This document shows positions 53,973 to 62,591 of a stretch of DNA of 62,591 bases, piece by piece (the first letter of the stretch is position 1; the number at the start of each line of letters is the position of its first letter). The notes beneath the pieces were generated by a model, which was given only the letters and a program-made list of their open reading frames with translations, was not told where the DNA came from and did no database searches. Origin of the DNA: Pseudomonas lactucae (GTDB lineage Bacteria; Pseudomonadota; Gammaproteobacteria; Pseudomonadales; Pseudomonadaceae); the NCBI RefSeq assembly GCF_016937615.1, contig NZ_JAFHKI010000050.1, forward strand, positions 1 to 62,591, written 5' to 3'. The translations under genes and the position numbers were made by a program.

Positions 53973-55433
53973 ATGAAGCCTCTCAACGGATTAATTCCCT
54001 GCATCATTTCCGGTGGTTCGGGCACACGGCTGTGGCCGGTATCGCGGCAGGACATGCCCAAACCCTTCATGCGCATGCGTGACGGCCAGAGCCTGTTGCA
54101 AAAAACCTTCCAGCGCGCGGCCAAATTGCCTGGCGTGCACAGCGTGCTCACGGTGACCAACCGCGACCTGCTGTTTCGCACCCTCGACGACTACCGCAGC
54201 GTGAACAACGCCCACCTGCCCCTGGACCTGCTGCTGGAGCCGTTTGGTCGCAACACTGCGGCAGCCATCGCCGTGGCGGCCCTGCATGTGCAGGAACACG
54301 TCGGCGGCGACACGCAGTTGCTGGTGATGCCCGCCGACCACTTGATCCTCAATGAGGTAGCGTTTGCCGAGGCTGTGGCACAGGCCCGCGACCTCGCCGA
54401 GGCCGGTTACCTGGTGACCTTCGGCATCCGACCCGACTACCCCGAAACCGGCTTTGGCTATATCGAACAAGGCGAAAAACTGAGCCACGGCAACCGTGTC
54501 AAACGCTTCGTCGAGAAACCCGACCTGGCCACCGCCCAAGGCTACCTTGACGGCGGTAAACACCTGTGGAACGCGGGTGTGTTCTGCTTCAAGGCCAGCA
54601 CCCTGCTGAACGAACTGGCCGCCCATGCACCCGATGTGCTCCAAGCCAGCCGCGCTTCGCTTGCGCACGGTCACAGCCTGCAAAACCAAACGTTGCGCCA
54701 GCGTGAACTGGACGCGGATGCCTTCGCCAGCGCGCCGGATATTTCCATCGATGTGGCGCTGATGGAGCAGTCCAGCCAAGTGGCCGTGGTGCCCTGCGAC
54801 ATCGGCTGGAGCGATATAGGTTCCTGGGAGGCCCTGCGCCGACTCGCGCCCAGCGATGCCCAAGGCAACCAGGTCAACGGCGAAGCGATTCTGCATGACG
54901 TGCACAACTGCTACATCGACTCGCCCGAGCGTGTAGTCGGCGCGGTGGGCTTGCGCGACCTGATTATCGTCGACACGCCCGACGCGCTGCTGATCGCCGA
55001 TGCCCACCGCAGCCAGGATGTGCGCTATATCGTCGCCGAGCTCAAGCGTCAGCACCATCCGGCATACAGCCTGCATCGCACCGTCACGCGGCCGTGGGGT
55101 AGCTATACCGTGCTGGAGGAAGGCAGCTGTTTCAAGATCAAACGCATCGTGGTCAAGCCCCAGGCGTCGTTGTCCCTGCAGATGCATCGCCACCGCAGCG
55201 AACACTGGGTAGTGGTCAGCGGTGCGGCGCAGATCACCAACGGCGAGCATCAATTGTTGATCAGCGCCAACGAGTCCACCTACATCCCGGCCGGGCACAA
55301 ACACCGACTGACCAACCCCGGCATCATCGACCTGGTGATAATTGAGGTGCAGAGCGGTGAGTATCTGGGCGAAGACGACATCGTGCGGTTCGATGACCTG
55401 TACGATCGCGCCCCCGCCGAGGTAACAAAATGA
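53973..55433 (+). CDS. algA: mannose-1-phosphate guanylyltransferase/mannose-6-phosphate isomerase
   Basis: A bifunctional 486-residue enzyme making GDP-mannose. The N-terminal nucleotidyltransferase has SGGSGTRLWPVSR, then MPADHLI and FGYIEQGEKL. The C-terminal cupin-type isomerase has RPWGSYTVLEEG, LSLQMHRHRSEHW and YIPAGHKHRL. AAGGA lies eight bases before the ATG. No other polysaccharide genes are adjacent, so it is a stand-alone AlgA/PslB/WbpW-type copy. Confidence 0.92.
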   Translation: MKPLNGLIPCIISGGSGTRLWPVSRQDMPKPFMRMRDGQSLLQKTFQRAAKLPGVHSVLTVTNRDLLFRTLDDYRSVNNAHLPLDLLLEPFGRNTAAAIAVAALHVQEHVGGDTQLLVMPADHLILNEVAFAEAVAQARDLAEAGYLVTFGIRPDYPETGFGYIEQGEKLSHGNRVKRFVEKPDLATAQGYLDGGKHLWNAGVFCFKASTLLNELAAHAPDVLQASRASLAHGHSLQNQTLRQRELDADAFASAPDISIDVALMEQSSQVAVVPCDIGWSDIGSWEALRRLAPSDAQGNQVNGEAILHDVHNCYIDSPERVVGAVGLRDLIIVDTPDALLIADAHRSQDVRYIVAELKRQHHPAYSLHRTVTRPWGSYTVLEEGSCFKIKRIVVKPQASLSLQMHRHRSEHWVVVSGAAQITNGEHQLLISANESTYIPAGHKHRLTNPGIIDLVIIEVQSGEYLGEDDIVRFDDLYDRAPAEVTK

Positions 55434-55533
55434 CAGGCGCATTGGACTGCGCCCCCCGGCGATGACATTACCCTGACTCGACAAACGCCGATTGCCCGAT
55501 ACTCGCCGAAAAAGTCGCGGCGATCACGCGTCA

Positions 55534-56115
55534 TCAGTCGTCCAGTGGTTGCGGTGCCGGTTTACTGCCTGGCTTGGCCGGTTTGACGGGTTTCGTGCCC
55601 TTGGCCGGAGCAGGCTCGACGGGCGCGGGTTCCGCAACGGCAGCGGCTTCTTTTTCAGCCATCGGCATCTGATCGATGGCGCTGAAGAACTCCTTCAGGT
55701 CGAGACTGTCAGGTGGCACGGTCTTCTCAAGTTTCTTTTCGCCATCCTTGCCCACCAGAATCACCTTGGTACCGCTGCCGACGCCAAGCTTGAGGGCGCG
55801 AATCAGTGCGTTGGTTTCCGGCGGTGTGAGCTTTTTGCTGTCTTTGGGATCCTTCGCGAACTTCTCCCCCTCCGCTCCGATGCTGCCGAACTTCACGGTG
55901 TAGAGCACCATGCTGCGCTCTTCGAAGGGCTGCTTGGTTGCAGGCTCGTCCAGCTGTTTCTTCAGCGTCGACAACGTAGGGTTACCGGCGTCAAGCTCTA
56001 CCACTACCAGCGGCCGGGCCTTGCCCAGATCCTGCTTGAGCGGATTATCATCAGCAGCCAACAGCGGCCCCGTAAAAGCCATCAAGGTAGCCAGGGTCAG
56101 CGACCGGATGAGCAT
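55534..56115 (-). CDS. DUF4174 domain periplasmic protein
   Basis: The 193-residue product starts MLIRSLTLATL at 56115 after a full AAAGGAGGTG ribosome-binding site. A signal peptide (about 1-21, ending LLAA) precedes a DUF4174-type thioredoxin-like region (RPLVVVELDAGNPT, GSGTKVILVGKDGEKK) and a Pro/Ala/Lys-rich tail that may touch the cell wall. Function unknown. Confidence 0.8.
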   Translation of the reverse strand: MLIRSLTLATLMAFTGPLLAADDNPLKQDLGKARPLVVVELDAGNPTLSTLKKQLDEPATKQPFEERSMVLYTVKFGSIGAEGEKFAKDPKDSKKLTPPETNALIRALKLGVGSGTKVILVGKDGEKKLEKTVPPDSLDLKEFFSAIDQMPMAEKEAAAVAEPAPVEPAPAKGTKPVKPAKPGSKPAPQPLDD

Positions 56116-56279
56116 GCGCACCTCCTTTGAATTCCATGCAGGGTTCTTGAGTTTCATGTCTGCGACAGCCAAATTCAAGGATGATTCCTACACCACTTCA
56201 AGAAAGCGTAGGCCAGGACGCCCGCTAAGCAAGGGGGCTGAAGCGACGAGGTTCATTGTTTCCTCTGATTGCACAAACA

Positions 56280-56912
56280 TTACGAGACGTTCCACTGCGG
56301 CCAATGACGGGCAAACACAGGCGCCACGATGGGGTCTGCATCCACCTGCGCCAGCGTTTGCGCAAAGCCTGGCGCCAGAGCGCTCAATGCCTCCCGTGCT
56401 TCATCCCAGCGCGACACCGCCGCCGCCATGATGCCCAGGGCATTTGGCTGGCCACTCGGGGCCAACAATTGCCCGGCGAACTGATCGGCGAAAATCACCC
56501 AGGCTTGATGAAGGTAACGACGCGTGCCTGTGACCAACTGCGCCTGCAGCGTTTCGTTGCCACTGTCGAGCCAACGCTGCGGGTAGTCGATGATGCCGAT
56601 TGCCGAGTAGCAATTGGCGGCGATGTACACCAACCCACGCAGGATCTGTGCACGGTTGCCGTTCAATAGATCCGAAGAAGGAAACTCCAGGCCCAGGTGG
56701 ATCAGGATCGCCGCACTTTCCGTAATCACTTGGCCATCAGGGGTGACCAGCGTTGGGATCTGTTTGAGCGGGTTGATCCGCGCCAGGGCATCGCTGCCCT
56801 CGCCGTCCTGCCATGAGCTGGCGTCCACCCGGTGCCATGGCACGGCGCAACGCTGCAGGGCGATTTCGATCATGCATGAGCCGGATTCGTCGGTGCCGTA
56901 GAGTGTGTACAT
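56280..56912 (-). CDS. glutathione S-transferase family protein
   Basis: The 210-residue protein starts MYTLYGTDESGSCMIE at 56912 with GAGG upstream. It has a thioredoxin-type N-terminal domain with NPLKQIPTLVTPDG (cis-proline) and ITESAAILIHL, the glutathione-binding Glu-Ser pair, then a helical domain. It is monocistronic and next to polB. Substrate unknown. Confidence 0.87.
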   Translation of the reverse strand: MYTLYGTDESGSCMIEIALQRCAVPWHRVDASSWQDGEGSDALARINPLKQIPTLVTPDGQVITESAAILIHLGLEFPSSDLLNGNRAQILRGLVYIAANCYSAIGIIDYPQRWLDSGNETLQAQLVTGTRRYLHQAWVIFADQFAGQLLAPSGQPNALGIMAAAVSRWDEAREALSALAPGFAQTLAQVDADPIVAPVFARHWPQWNVS

Positions 56913-56983
56913 GGCGTGTTCCTCCCAGGTAATCGTCATCGAATGACAACAATGCAATGCCGGGGCTCAACGAGGCAAGCGTT

Positions 56984-59341
56984 CTAGAACAAGCCCATTT
57001 GCCCACCGACCAACGTGCCAAAGTCGTCATTCACAAACGGCAGGATCGCGTCGGCAACCGGCTGCAATTGACGGCTGACATAGTGGTCGTAGTCGATCGG
57101 CGACTGGCGCACCTCCAACGGTTCGGGGCCATTGACGCTGATCACGTAACGGATCCAGCCGCCGCGCTGATACTGGCGCGGGCGGCTCAGTTGGTCGTTG
57201 TATTCATCGGCCACGCGCGCGGCGCGTACGTGAGGCGGCACGTTGCGTTCATAGTCATCCAACTGGCGGCGCAGACGCTTGCGGTAGATCAGCAGCTCAT
57301 CGAATTCGCCGCTCAGGGTTCGCCGTACATAGTCGCGAATATAGTCCTGATGAGGCTGGCGGTGGAAGATACGCTGGTAGAGTTCCTGCTGGAACCGGCG
57401 AGCCAGGGGCGACCAGTCGCTGCGCACGGTTTCCAGGCCTTTGTAGACCATGTCTTCGCTGCCGTCGGCACGGGTGACCAGGCCGGCGTAGCGTTTTTTG
57501 CTGCCTTCTTGCGCACCGCGAATAGTGGGCATGAGAAAGCGCGTGAAGTGGGTTTCGTATTGCAGTTCCAAGGCACTTTGCAGGCCGAACCCGTTGCGCA
57601 GATGCTCGCGCCACCACTCATTGACGTGCTGCACCAGTGCCTGGCCGATGCGGCTGGCGTCCTCCTGGGAATGGGCGCTGCCGAGCCAGACGAAGGTGGA
57701 GTCGGTGTCGCCGTAGATCACTTCATAGCCCTGGGCTTCAACCAGTTCGCGGGTCTGGCGCATGATCTGGTGGCCGCGCATCGTGATCGACGACGCTAAG
57801 CGTGTATCGAAGAAGCGGCAGCCGCTGGAGCCGAGTACGCCGTAAAAGGCATTCATGATGATTTTTAACGCCTGAGACAACGGCGCGTTGTGCTCGCGCT
57901 TGGCCACTTCGCGGCCTTCGGAGACGCGCGCGACAATGGACGGCAGGCAGTGGCGCGTGCGGGAAAAGCGCGCGCCACGAAAACCTTCCACCGACTCACT
58001 GTCATCCGGATGTTTGAGCCCCTCGATCAGGCCGACAGGGTCGATCAGGAAACTGCGGATGATTGACGGATAGAGACTTTTGTAGTCGAGTACCAGCACC
58101 GATTCGTAAAGGCCAGGGCGCGAATCCATGACAAATCCGCCGGGGCTGGCCTGGGGCGGCTTATCCCCCAGGTTGGGGGCGACGAAGCCCTGGCGGTGCA
58201 TCAGCGGCATGTACAGGTGAGTGAACGCAGCGACGGAGCCACCGTTACGGTCCACCGGCAGTCCAGTGACGCTGGCGCGTTCGAGCAGGAACTTGAGCAA
58301 GTCGGTCTTTTCGAAAATCCGCGTGACGAGTTCGCAGTCCTTAAGGTTGTAGCGCGCCAGGGCGGGCTTGTCCTCGGCGAACATGCGGTTGATTTCGTCC
58401 ATGCGCTGGTACGGCGTGGAGATGTCCTTACCTTCGCCCAGCAAGGTTTGCGCGACGTTTTCCAGACTGAAGGATTCGAAGCTCCAGGTGGCTGAACGCA
58501 GCGCCTCGATACCGTCGATGATCAAACGCCCCGCTGCTGCCGCAAAGTAATGGTTGCGGCTGCCGTGTTCGCGCCAGGCCATGGGCTCGTCGCCGCGGCC
58601 GAGCATCAGCGGGACATTGAGGCGCTGGGCGTGCTCGTGTAGCACACGCAGGTCGAACTGCACCACGTTCCAACCGATGATGGCGTCGGGATCGTGGATG
58701 ACGAGCCATGCGTTGAGGCGTTCGAGCAGTTGGGCGCGGGTGTCGCAGTAGTCGAGCTTGAAATCCACCGCGTCGGTTTTGTTCGGCGGGCCGAGCATGT
58801 ACACCTGGCGTTCGCCGCAGCCTTCCAGAGCGATAGAGTACAGGTCGCCCTGAGCGGTGGTTTCAATGTCCAGGGACACCAGCTTGAGCGGTGGACGGTA
58901 GTCGGGAGCGGGTTTCATCTGGGCGTCGCACAAGGTGCCCGTGGCGTCGAGCGTGCCGCCGAACCACACCGGTGCGGTGATGAAGCGCTCCATCATGTAG
59001 CGCTCCGGCGGGCGTACATCGGCTTCGTAAACGTCGACCCCGGCCGCACGCAGGCGTTTCTCCACGTCCATCAACTGGCGGTGTTGGCGGGTATAGAGTC
59101 CAAGCACCGGCCGGTGATGGAAATCGCACAACTGCAGCGGACGCAACTCGATATCGCGCTCGCCCTTGAGCAGCCAATCGAGCGGCTTGCGATGGGCCTC
59201 GGGAATAAACATCACCGAGGTCTGCACCGGTAGGCGAACGTAGCGCGGCCCCTGGTCGGTGGCCAGCCAGAAACCGACCTCAGTACCCGCCGACGTGTCG
59301 CGCCAATGCCGGGTCAGGACAAAACCCTGCTGTAAATCCAC
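56984..59341 (-). CDS. polB: DNA polymerase II
   Basis: The 785-residue family B polymerase has the 3'-5' exonuclease motif [11 protein letters not shown], the polymerase motifs [13 protein letters not shown] (motif A), [12 protein letters not shown] (motif B) and [10 protein letters not shown] (motif C), and ends GGQMGLF, a beta-clamp-binding tail of the QxxLF type. It is an SOS-regulated translesion and restart polymerase in E. coli; I see no clear LexA box in the short upstream space. Confidence 0.96.
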   Translation of the reverse strand: MDLQQGFVLTRHWRDTSAGTEVGFWLATDQGPRYVRLPVQTSVMFIPEAHRKPLDWLLKGERDIELRPLQLCDFHHRPVLGLYTRQHRQLMDVEKRLRAAGVDVYEADVRPPERYMMERFITAPVWFGGTLDATGTLCDAQMKPAPDYRPPLKLVSLDIETTAQGDLYSIALEGCGERQVYMLGPPNKTDAVDFKLDYCDTRAQLLERLNAWLVIHDPDAIIGWNVVQFDLRVLHEHAQRLNVPLMLGRGDEPMAWREHGSRNHYFAAAAGRLIIDGIEALRSATWSFESFSLENVAQTLLGEGKDISTPYQRMDEINRMFAEDKPALARYNLKDCELVTRIFEKTDLLKFLLERASVTGLPVDRNGGSVAAFTHLYMPLMHRQGFVAPNLGDKPPQASPGGFVMDSRPGLYESVLVLDYKSLYPSIIRSFLIDPVGLIEGLKHPDDSESVEGFRGARFSRTRHCLPSIVARVSEGREVAKREHNAPLSQALKIIMNAFYGVLGSSGCRFFDTRLASSITMRGHQIMRQTRELVEAQGYEVIYGDTDSTFVWLGSAHSQEDASRIGQALVQHVNEWWREHLRNGFGLQSALELQYETHFTRFLMPTIRGAQEGSKKRYAGLVTRADGSEDMVYKGLETVRSDWSPLARRFQQELYQRIFHRQPHQDYIRDYVRRTLSGEFDELLIYRKRLRRQLDDYERNVPPHVRAARVADEYNDQLSRPRQYQRGGWIRYVISVNGPEPLEVRQSPIDYDHYVSRQLQPVADAILPFVNDDFGTLVGGQMGLF

Positions 59342-59435
59342 CGTACCGCACCTCAGGAATCGCTTTCAGGCGATGATTCTACGCGGTGCGGGACGTCGGG
59401 CGGAAAGGAATGGTTCTGTGATTGAGCGTTAAACG

Positions 59436-59927
59436 TCACTGGGCTGATGATGAGGCCCCGGTTTTTGATTGCGAACCAGCCAGGTAGGTTTCAATGTTGC
59501 CCATTTGTTCATCCCAGCCGCGGCAATTCATATTGAAAGCCTTTTTACGCCGGGCCTCGGGCACCTCATCAAAACCAGACTCAACGACCCTTAGCAAAAT
59601 GCCAGGGGCACGATCTTCAATAGTGAACTCAACCAGAGTCGGCTTTTCTTTGTCATAGTCGATGTTGTCTTCTACTGCGAAGGGGTGCCACCAGAAAGAA
59701 AACAGTGTTTGCGGCAGGATGCGTTCGATCCTTGCCTTCCAGACCACATTTTCGTAGCCCGGATAAGTAATCTGCGCTTCGATGGTTTCGCCGGCGCGGA
59801 AGGTTTTGCCCTTGAGGGCGATACCAAACCATGCGCCGAATTGCTCGGCGTCCGTCAGCGCTTCCCAGACCTGTTTACGTGTTGCAGTGAGCAGGACTTT
59901 TCGCTCTATGCGATCTGATATGTGCAT
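59436..59927 (-). CDS. SRPBCC/AHSA1-type domain protein
   Basis: The 163-residue protein has the START-like fold of the AHSA1 family (RIERKVLLTATRKQVWEALT near the start; PQTLFSFWWHPFAV in the middle). These proteins bind hydrophobic ligands or act as chaperone cofactors; they are often encoded beside ArsR-type regulators, but none is seen here. Function unknown. Confidence 0.85.
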   Translation of the reverse strand: MHISDRIERKVLLTATRKQVWEALTDAEQFGAWFGIALKGKTFRAGETIEAQITYPGYENVVWKARIERILPQTLFSFWWHPFAVEDNIDYDKEKPTLVEFTIEDRAPGILLRVVESGFDEVPEARRKKAFNMNCRGWDEQMGNIETYLAGSQSKTGASSSAQ

Positions 59928-60024
59928 AAGTCACCTCCATCATTGACAGTAGGCGACATCAAACAATGCGCAACCTGAGGTTGTAAGCAATGATGATAAT
60001 CCGCCCCTTACCTGGCCATAAGTT

Positions 60025-60426
60025 ATGACTGAACCACTCAATGGAAGTTGCTTCTGCAAAAGTGTGCGCTACCAGATAGACAGCCTGGACATGCCCATCA
60101 GTCACTGCCACTGCAACAGTTGTCGCAAAGTGCATGCAGCGCCATTTGTCGCTACCGCTGGCGTGATGCGCGCGCATTTCCGCTGGACGCAAGGTGCGCA
60201 GCTGCTGTCGTCCTTCGAATCGTCGCCCGGAAAATTCCGACATTTCTGTTCGCGCTGCGGCTCACATCTGATAGCTGAGCGTGGGCATCAGCCCCATGTG
60301 ATTGTGCGGGTGGCGACGCTGGATGATGATCCAGGCGTTCGGCCCACCTCGCATATCTGGACCTCTCATGATGTGCCCTGGCTTGCCTATGAAGGCGCAG
60401 AGCATTGGGATGAATGGGAGGTGTGA
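60025..60426 (+). CDS. GFA-family zinc-binding protein
   Basis: The 133-residue protein has the zinc cysteines of the glutathione-dependent formaldehyde-activating enzyme family: GSCFCKSVRY, CHCNSCRK and FCSRCGS. The family fold is a cupin-like zinc ribbon; activity on S-hydroxymethylglutathione has been questioned, so function is open. It is convergent with the PBP2 gene, with one base between the stop codons. Confidence 0.88.
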   Translation: MTEPLNGSCFCKSVRYQIDSLDMPISHCHCNSCRKVHAAPFVATAGVMRAHFRWTQGAQLLSSFESSPGKFRHFCSRCGSHLIAERGHQPHVIVRVATLDDDPGVRPTSHIWTSHDVPWLAYEGAEHWDEWEV

Positions 60427-60427
60427 C

Positions 60428-62319
60428 TCAGACGTGCGGATCACCCGGTGCTTTCGCAGGCGTCGCGTATTGCGGCTTCAGGTGACCTTCCTGATCGAGC
60501 AACCAGGCGTCCATGATCTGGCGCACCACTGGCCCGGCAACGCGTCCACCGGCCTCGCCGTTTTCGATCATCACCGAAATCACGATCTTCGGATGTTCAG
60601 CGGGGGCAAAGCCGACGAACAAGGCGTTATCCCGATGGCGCTCCAATGTCTTCTCCCGGTTGTAGCGTTCGCCCTGCTTGATCGCGACGACTTGCGCGGT
60701 CCCGCTCTTGCCAGCAATACGGTACTGGGCACCTAGTGCTGCCGCCCGGGCGATACCGCGAGGGTCGTGCATCACCAATTGCATACCGTGGTTGACCTGC
60801 TCCCAGTCACGCGGTCCTTGAGGACCACATTGGGCATGGGGTTTTCGTCTACGGGCGGTACACCGTTAATAGTCTTGGCCAGATGAGGACGGTTCCACAC
60901 ACCCTTGTTGGCGATCAAAGCGGTGGCCTGAGCCAGTTGCAGCGGCGTGACCTGCATGTAGCCCTGACCAATGCCGAGGATCACGGTTTCACCCGGAAAC
61001 CACGGCTGGCGACGCGTGGCACGTTTCCAGGCCTGGGAGGGCATCAGGCCGGCTGACTCTTCGAACATATCCAGGGAGACTTTCTGACCCAGGCCAAATT
61101 CAGCCAGGTAGTCGTGCAGCCGGTCTATGCCCAGCTTGTGGGCCAAGTCGTAAAAATAGGTGTCGTTGGAACGCATGATGGCGGCGTCCATGTCTACCCA
61201 GCCATCGCCGCTGTGGTTCCAGTTGCGGTATTTGTGATCAAAGTCGGGCAGTTGATAGTAACCGGGGTCGAATACACGGGTTTGGGCGGTAACGACACCA
61301 CTGTCCAGACCGGCGATTGCCACCTCGGGCTTGATGGTCGAACCCGGCGCGTAGAGGCCTCTAAGGACCCGGTTAAACAGCGGACGGTCGATGGAATCGT
61401 GCAGCGCGGCGTATTCCTTGAAGCTGATCCCCGTGACAAACAGGTTCGGGTCGAAACTCGGCTTGCTGACCATCGCCAGTACTTCACCGGTCTGCGGATC
61501 AAGGGCAACCACCGAGCCACGACGATCACCCAGGGCCTCTTCCGCGGCTTCCTGGAGTTTGACGTCGAGGCTCAGGACGATATTTTTACCGGGAATGGGG
61601 TCGGTATGTTTGAGCACACGCAGTACGCGGCCTTGGGCGTTGGTTTCGACTTCTTCATAGCCCACGTGACCGTGCAGCTCAGCTTCATAGAAGCGTTCGA
61701 TGCCGGTCTTGCCGATCGACTGCGTGCCGCGGTACTCCACCGAGTCGAGGTCCTTGGACTCTTTCTCGTTGATCCGTCCTACATAGCCGATGGAGTGCGC
61801 AAAGTGCGCGCCCAGCGGGTAGTGACGAACAAACTGCGGTTCAACGTCTACCCCTGGCAGGCGGAACTCGTTTACCGCCAACACCGCGATCTGCTCTTCG
61901 CTCAGCTCATAGAACAATGTCACGGGAACAAACGGGTGACGGGCCTGTTTCAGGGCCTTATCGAACACTGCGCGGTCTTCAGCAGGCAGGTGCAGCAGAT
62001 TAACGATAGCGTCGAGTTCCCCCTTGAGATCGGTGGTGCGCTCGCGAGTGATGGTCAGGTTATAGCTGGGGCGGTTGTCAGCCAGCAGCACCCCGTTTCG
62101 ATCATAGATCAACCCGCGCGTCGGCGTGATCGGCAGCACGTGGACACGGTTGTTTTCAGAGATCGTGGAGTGATAGTCGAATTGCACCACCTGCAGGAAA
62201 TACATCCGCCCCACCAGGGCACACGTGATGCTTATTACCAAAATGGCACAGGCAAGCAAGCGCTTGTTGACTAGACGGTTTTCTTTCTCGTGGTCTTTGA
62301 TCGGTATCGGTTCAGGCAT
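60428..62319 (-). pseudogene. mrdA: penicillin-binding protein 2, single-base frameshift
   Basis: A peptidoglycan transpeptidase of cell elongation. The start MPEPIPIKDHEKENR at 62319 is followed by a membrane helix (about 20-40), a dimerisation domain (RGLIYDRNGVLLADNRPSYN) and the transpeptidase with SxxK in APGSTIKP, SND, and KSG in AGKSGTAQVV. The frame breaks near 60812: GACCGCG should read GACCCGCG, which restores VVLKDPRDWEQVNHGMQLV and gives 631 codons, the normal length. Loss of function is possible but a sequencing error is likely. The classical mrdA neighbours (rodA, rlmH, mltB) are absent, so this is probably a second copy. Confidence 0.87.
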
Positions 62320-62504
62320 TTCTACAGCATCTCGTTGAGGAAGGTCGACGCCGCGTCCTGCGGATAAAAAATCATTCCTTGCGAAAATGTGCTGCACCAT
62401 ACCAAAAATGCGGAAACACTTTGCATGGATTTCCCCAACGGCAGTCTGGAGAGTCGATTTTTTCATTTAGAAGTAGTGATGGATCCTTGGAGCTGCTTTC
62501 GGAG

Positions 62505-62546
62505 CGCCCAAAACAAAACCCCATCTGCTTTCGCAAATGGGGTTTC
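62505..62546 (-). terminator. rRNA operon terminator
   Basis: AAACCCCAT (62516-62524) and ATGGGGTTT (62537-62545) form a nine-base stem; on the minus strand it is followed by a T-rich run, TTGTTTT. It ends the rRNA operon entering from the right edge. Confidence 0.9.
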
Positions 62547-62556
62547 GGAATTTAAT

Positions 62557-62591
62557 CTTGACGATGACCTACTCTCACATGGGGGAAACCC
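62557..62591 (-). rRNA. rrf: 5S ribosomal RNA, 3' end (partial)
   Basis: The plus-strand text CTTGACGATGACCTACTCTC followed by ACATGGGG is the reverse complement of the 3' end of a pseudomonad 5S rRNA. The gene runs off the right edge; the terminator lies just downstream. The exact mature 3' end cannot be set from sequence alone. Confidence 0.88.

Noticed and set aside
1..62591. CRISPR arrays, tRNA genes, prophage or insertion sequences
   Set aside because: I saw no regularly spaced repeats, no tRNA-like cloverleaf and no transposase or integrase in any frame.

Overview
The window is Pseudomonas chromosome, most likely from the P. fluorescens group. It is GC-rich with mostly compact genes, and it carries the usual core set (selD-selU, sstT, queD, codBA, polB, a PBP2 gene), REP-like palindromes, type VI secretion cargo and HrpL-type promoters. 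The right edge enters a ribosomal RNA operon through the 3' end of a 5S gene.

Layout. 1-2185: 3' part of an Rhs polymorphic toxin with a cholera/pertussis-type ADP-ribosyltransferase tip, followed by its probable immunity gene. 2269-29064: mainly housekeeping and metabolic genes, including a zinc-type HemB, PhzF, two-gene selenium modification (selD-selU), TerC, NhaR, SstT, an AroE-like gene, TrhP, a Cache chemoreceptor beside an antiporter, a PepSY-PepSY-regulator-kinase operon, a patatin-like gene broken by one base, QueD and codBA. 29065-34868: a VgrG operon (vgrG, DUF4123 adaptor, lipoprotein, class 3 lipase) encoding a type VI lipase effector with a candidate immunity lipoprotein. 35174-37655: a DapF-like protein lacking both catalytic cysteines, then an MFS transporter, separated by a large palindrome.

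37713-40263 is a small HrpL regulon. Three consecutive minus-strand genes each have a perfect hrp box (GGAACC, 15-16 bases, CCACNNA). Two of them encode proteins with related repeats and look like type III secreted proteins; the third encodes an 85-residue protein. I recognise none of them as a named effector.

40394-48276 is a tightly coupled minus-strand operon that looks like an undescribed biosynthetic cluster: a HAD phosphatase-transaldolase fusion, a sulfotransferase, a short-chain dehydrogenase, a saccharopine-dehydrogenase-like oxidoreductase, a GNMT-like methyltransferase, an MFS exporter and a dedicated APS kinase, with a CGNR-type regulator downstream. Read together, it would build a small sugar- or amine-derived molecule, methylate it, sulfate it using locally made PAPS, and export it.

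48531-62591: a sugar dehydrogenase, a GH15 enzyme, an alpha/beta hydrolase, a GlxA-type regulator with a divergent DJ-1 gene broken in two places, an AlgA-type enzyme, a GST, DNA polymerase II, small stress-type genes, and a penicillin-binding protein 2 gene with one frameshift next to the rRNA operon. The four frameshifts in the window are all single-base losses and all can be explained as shortened C or G runs, so sequencing error is a serious possibility.
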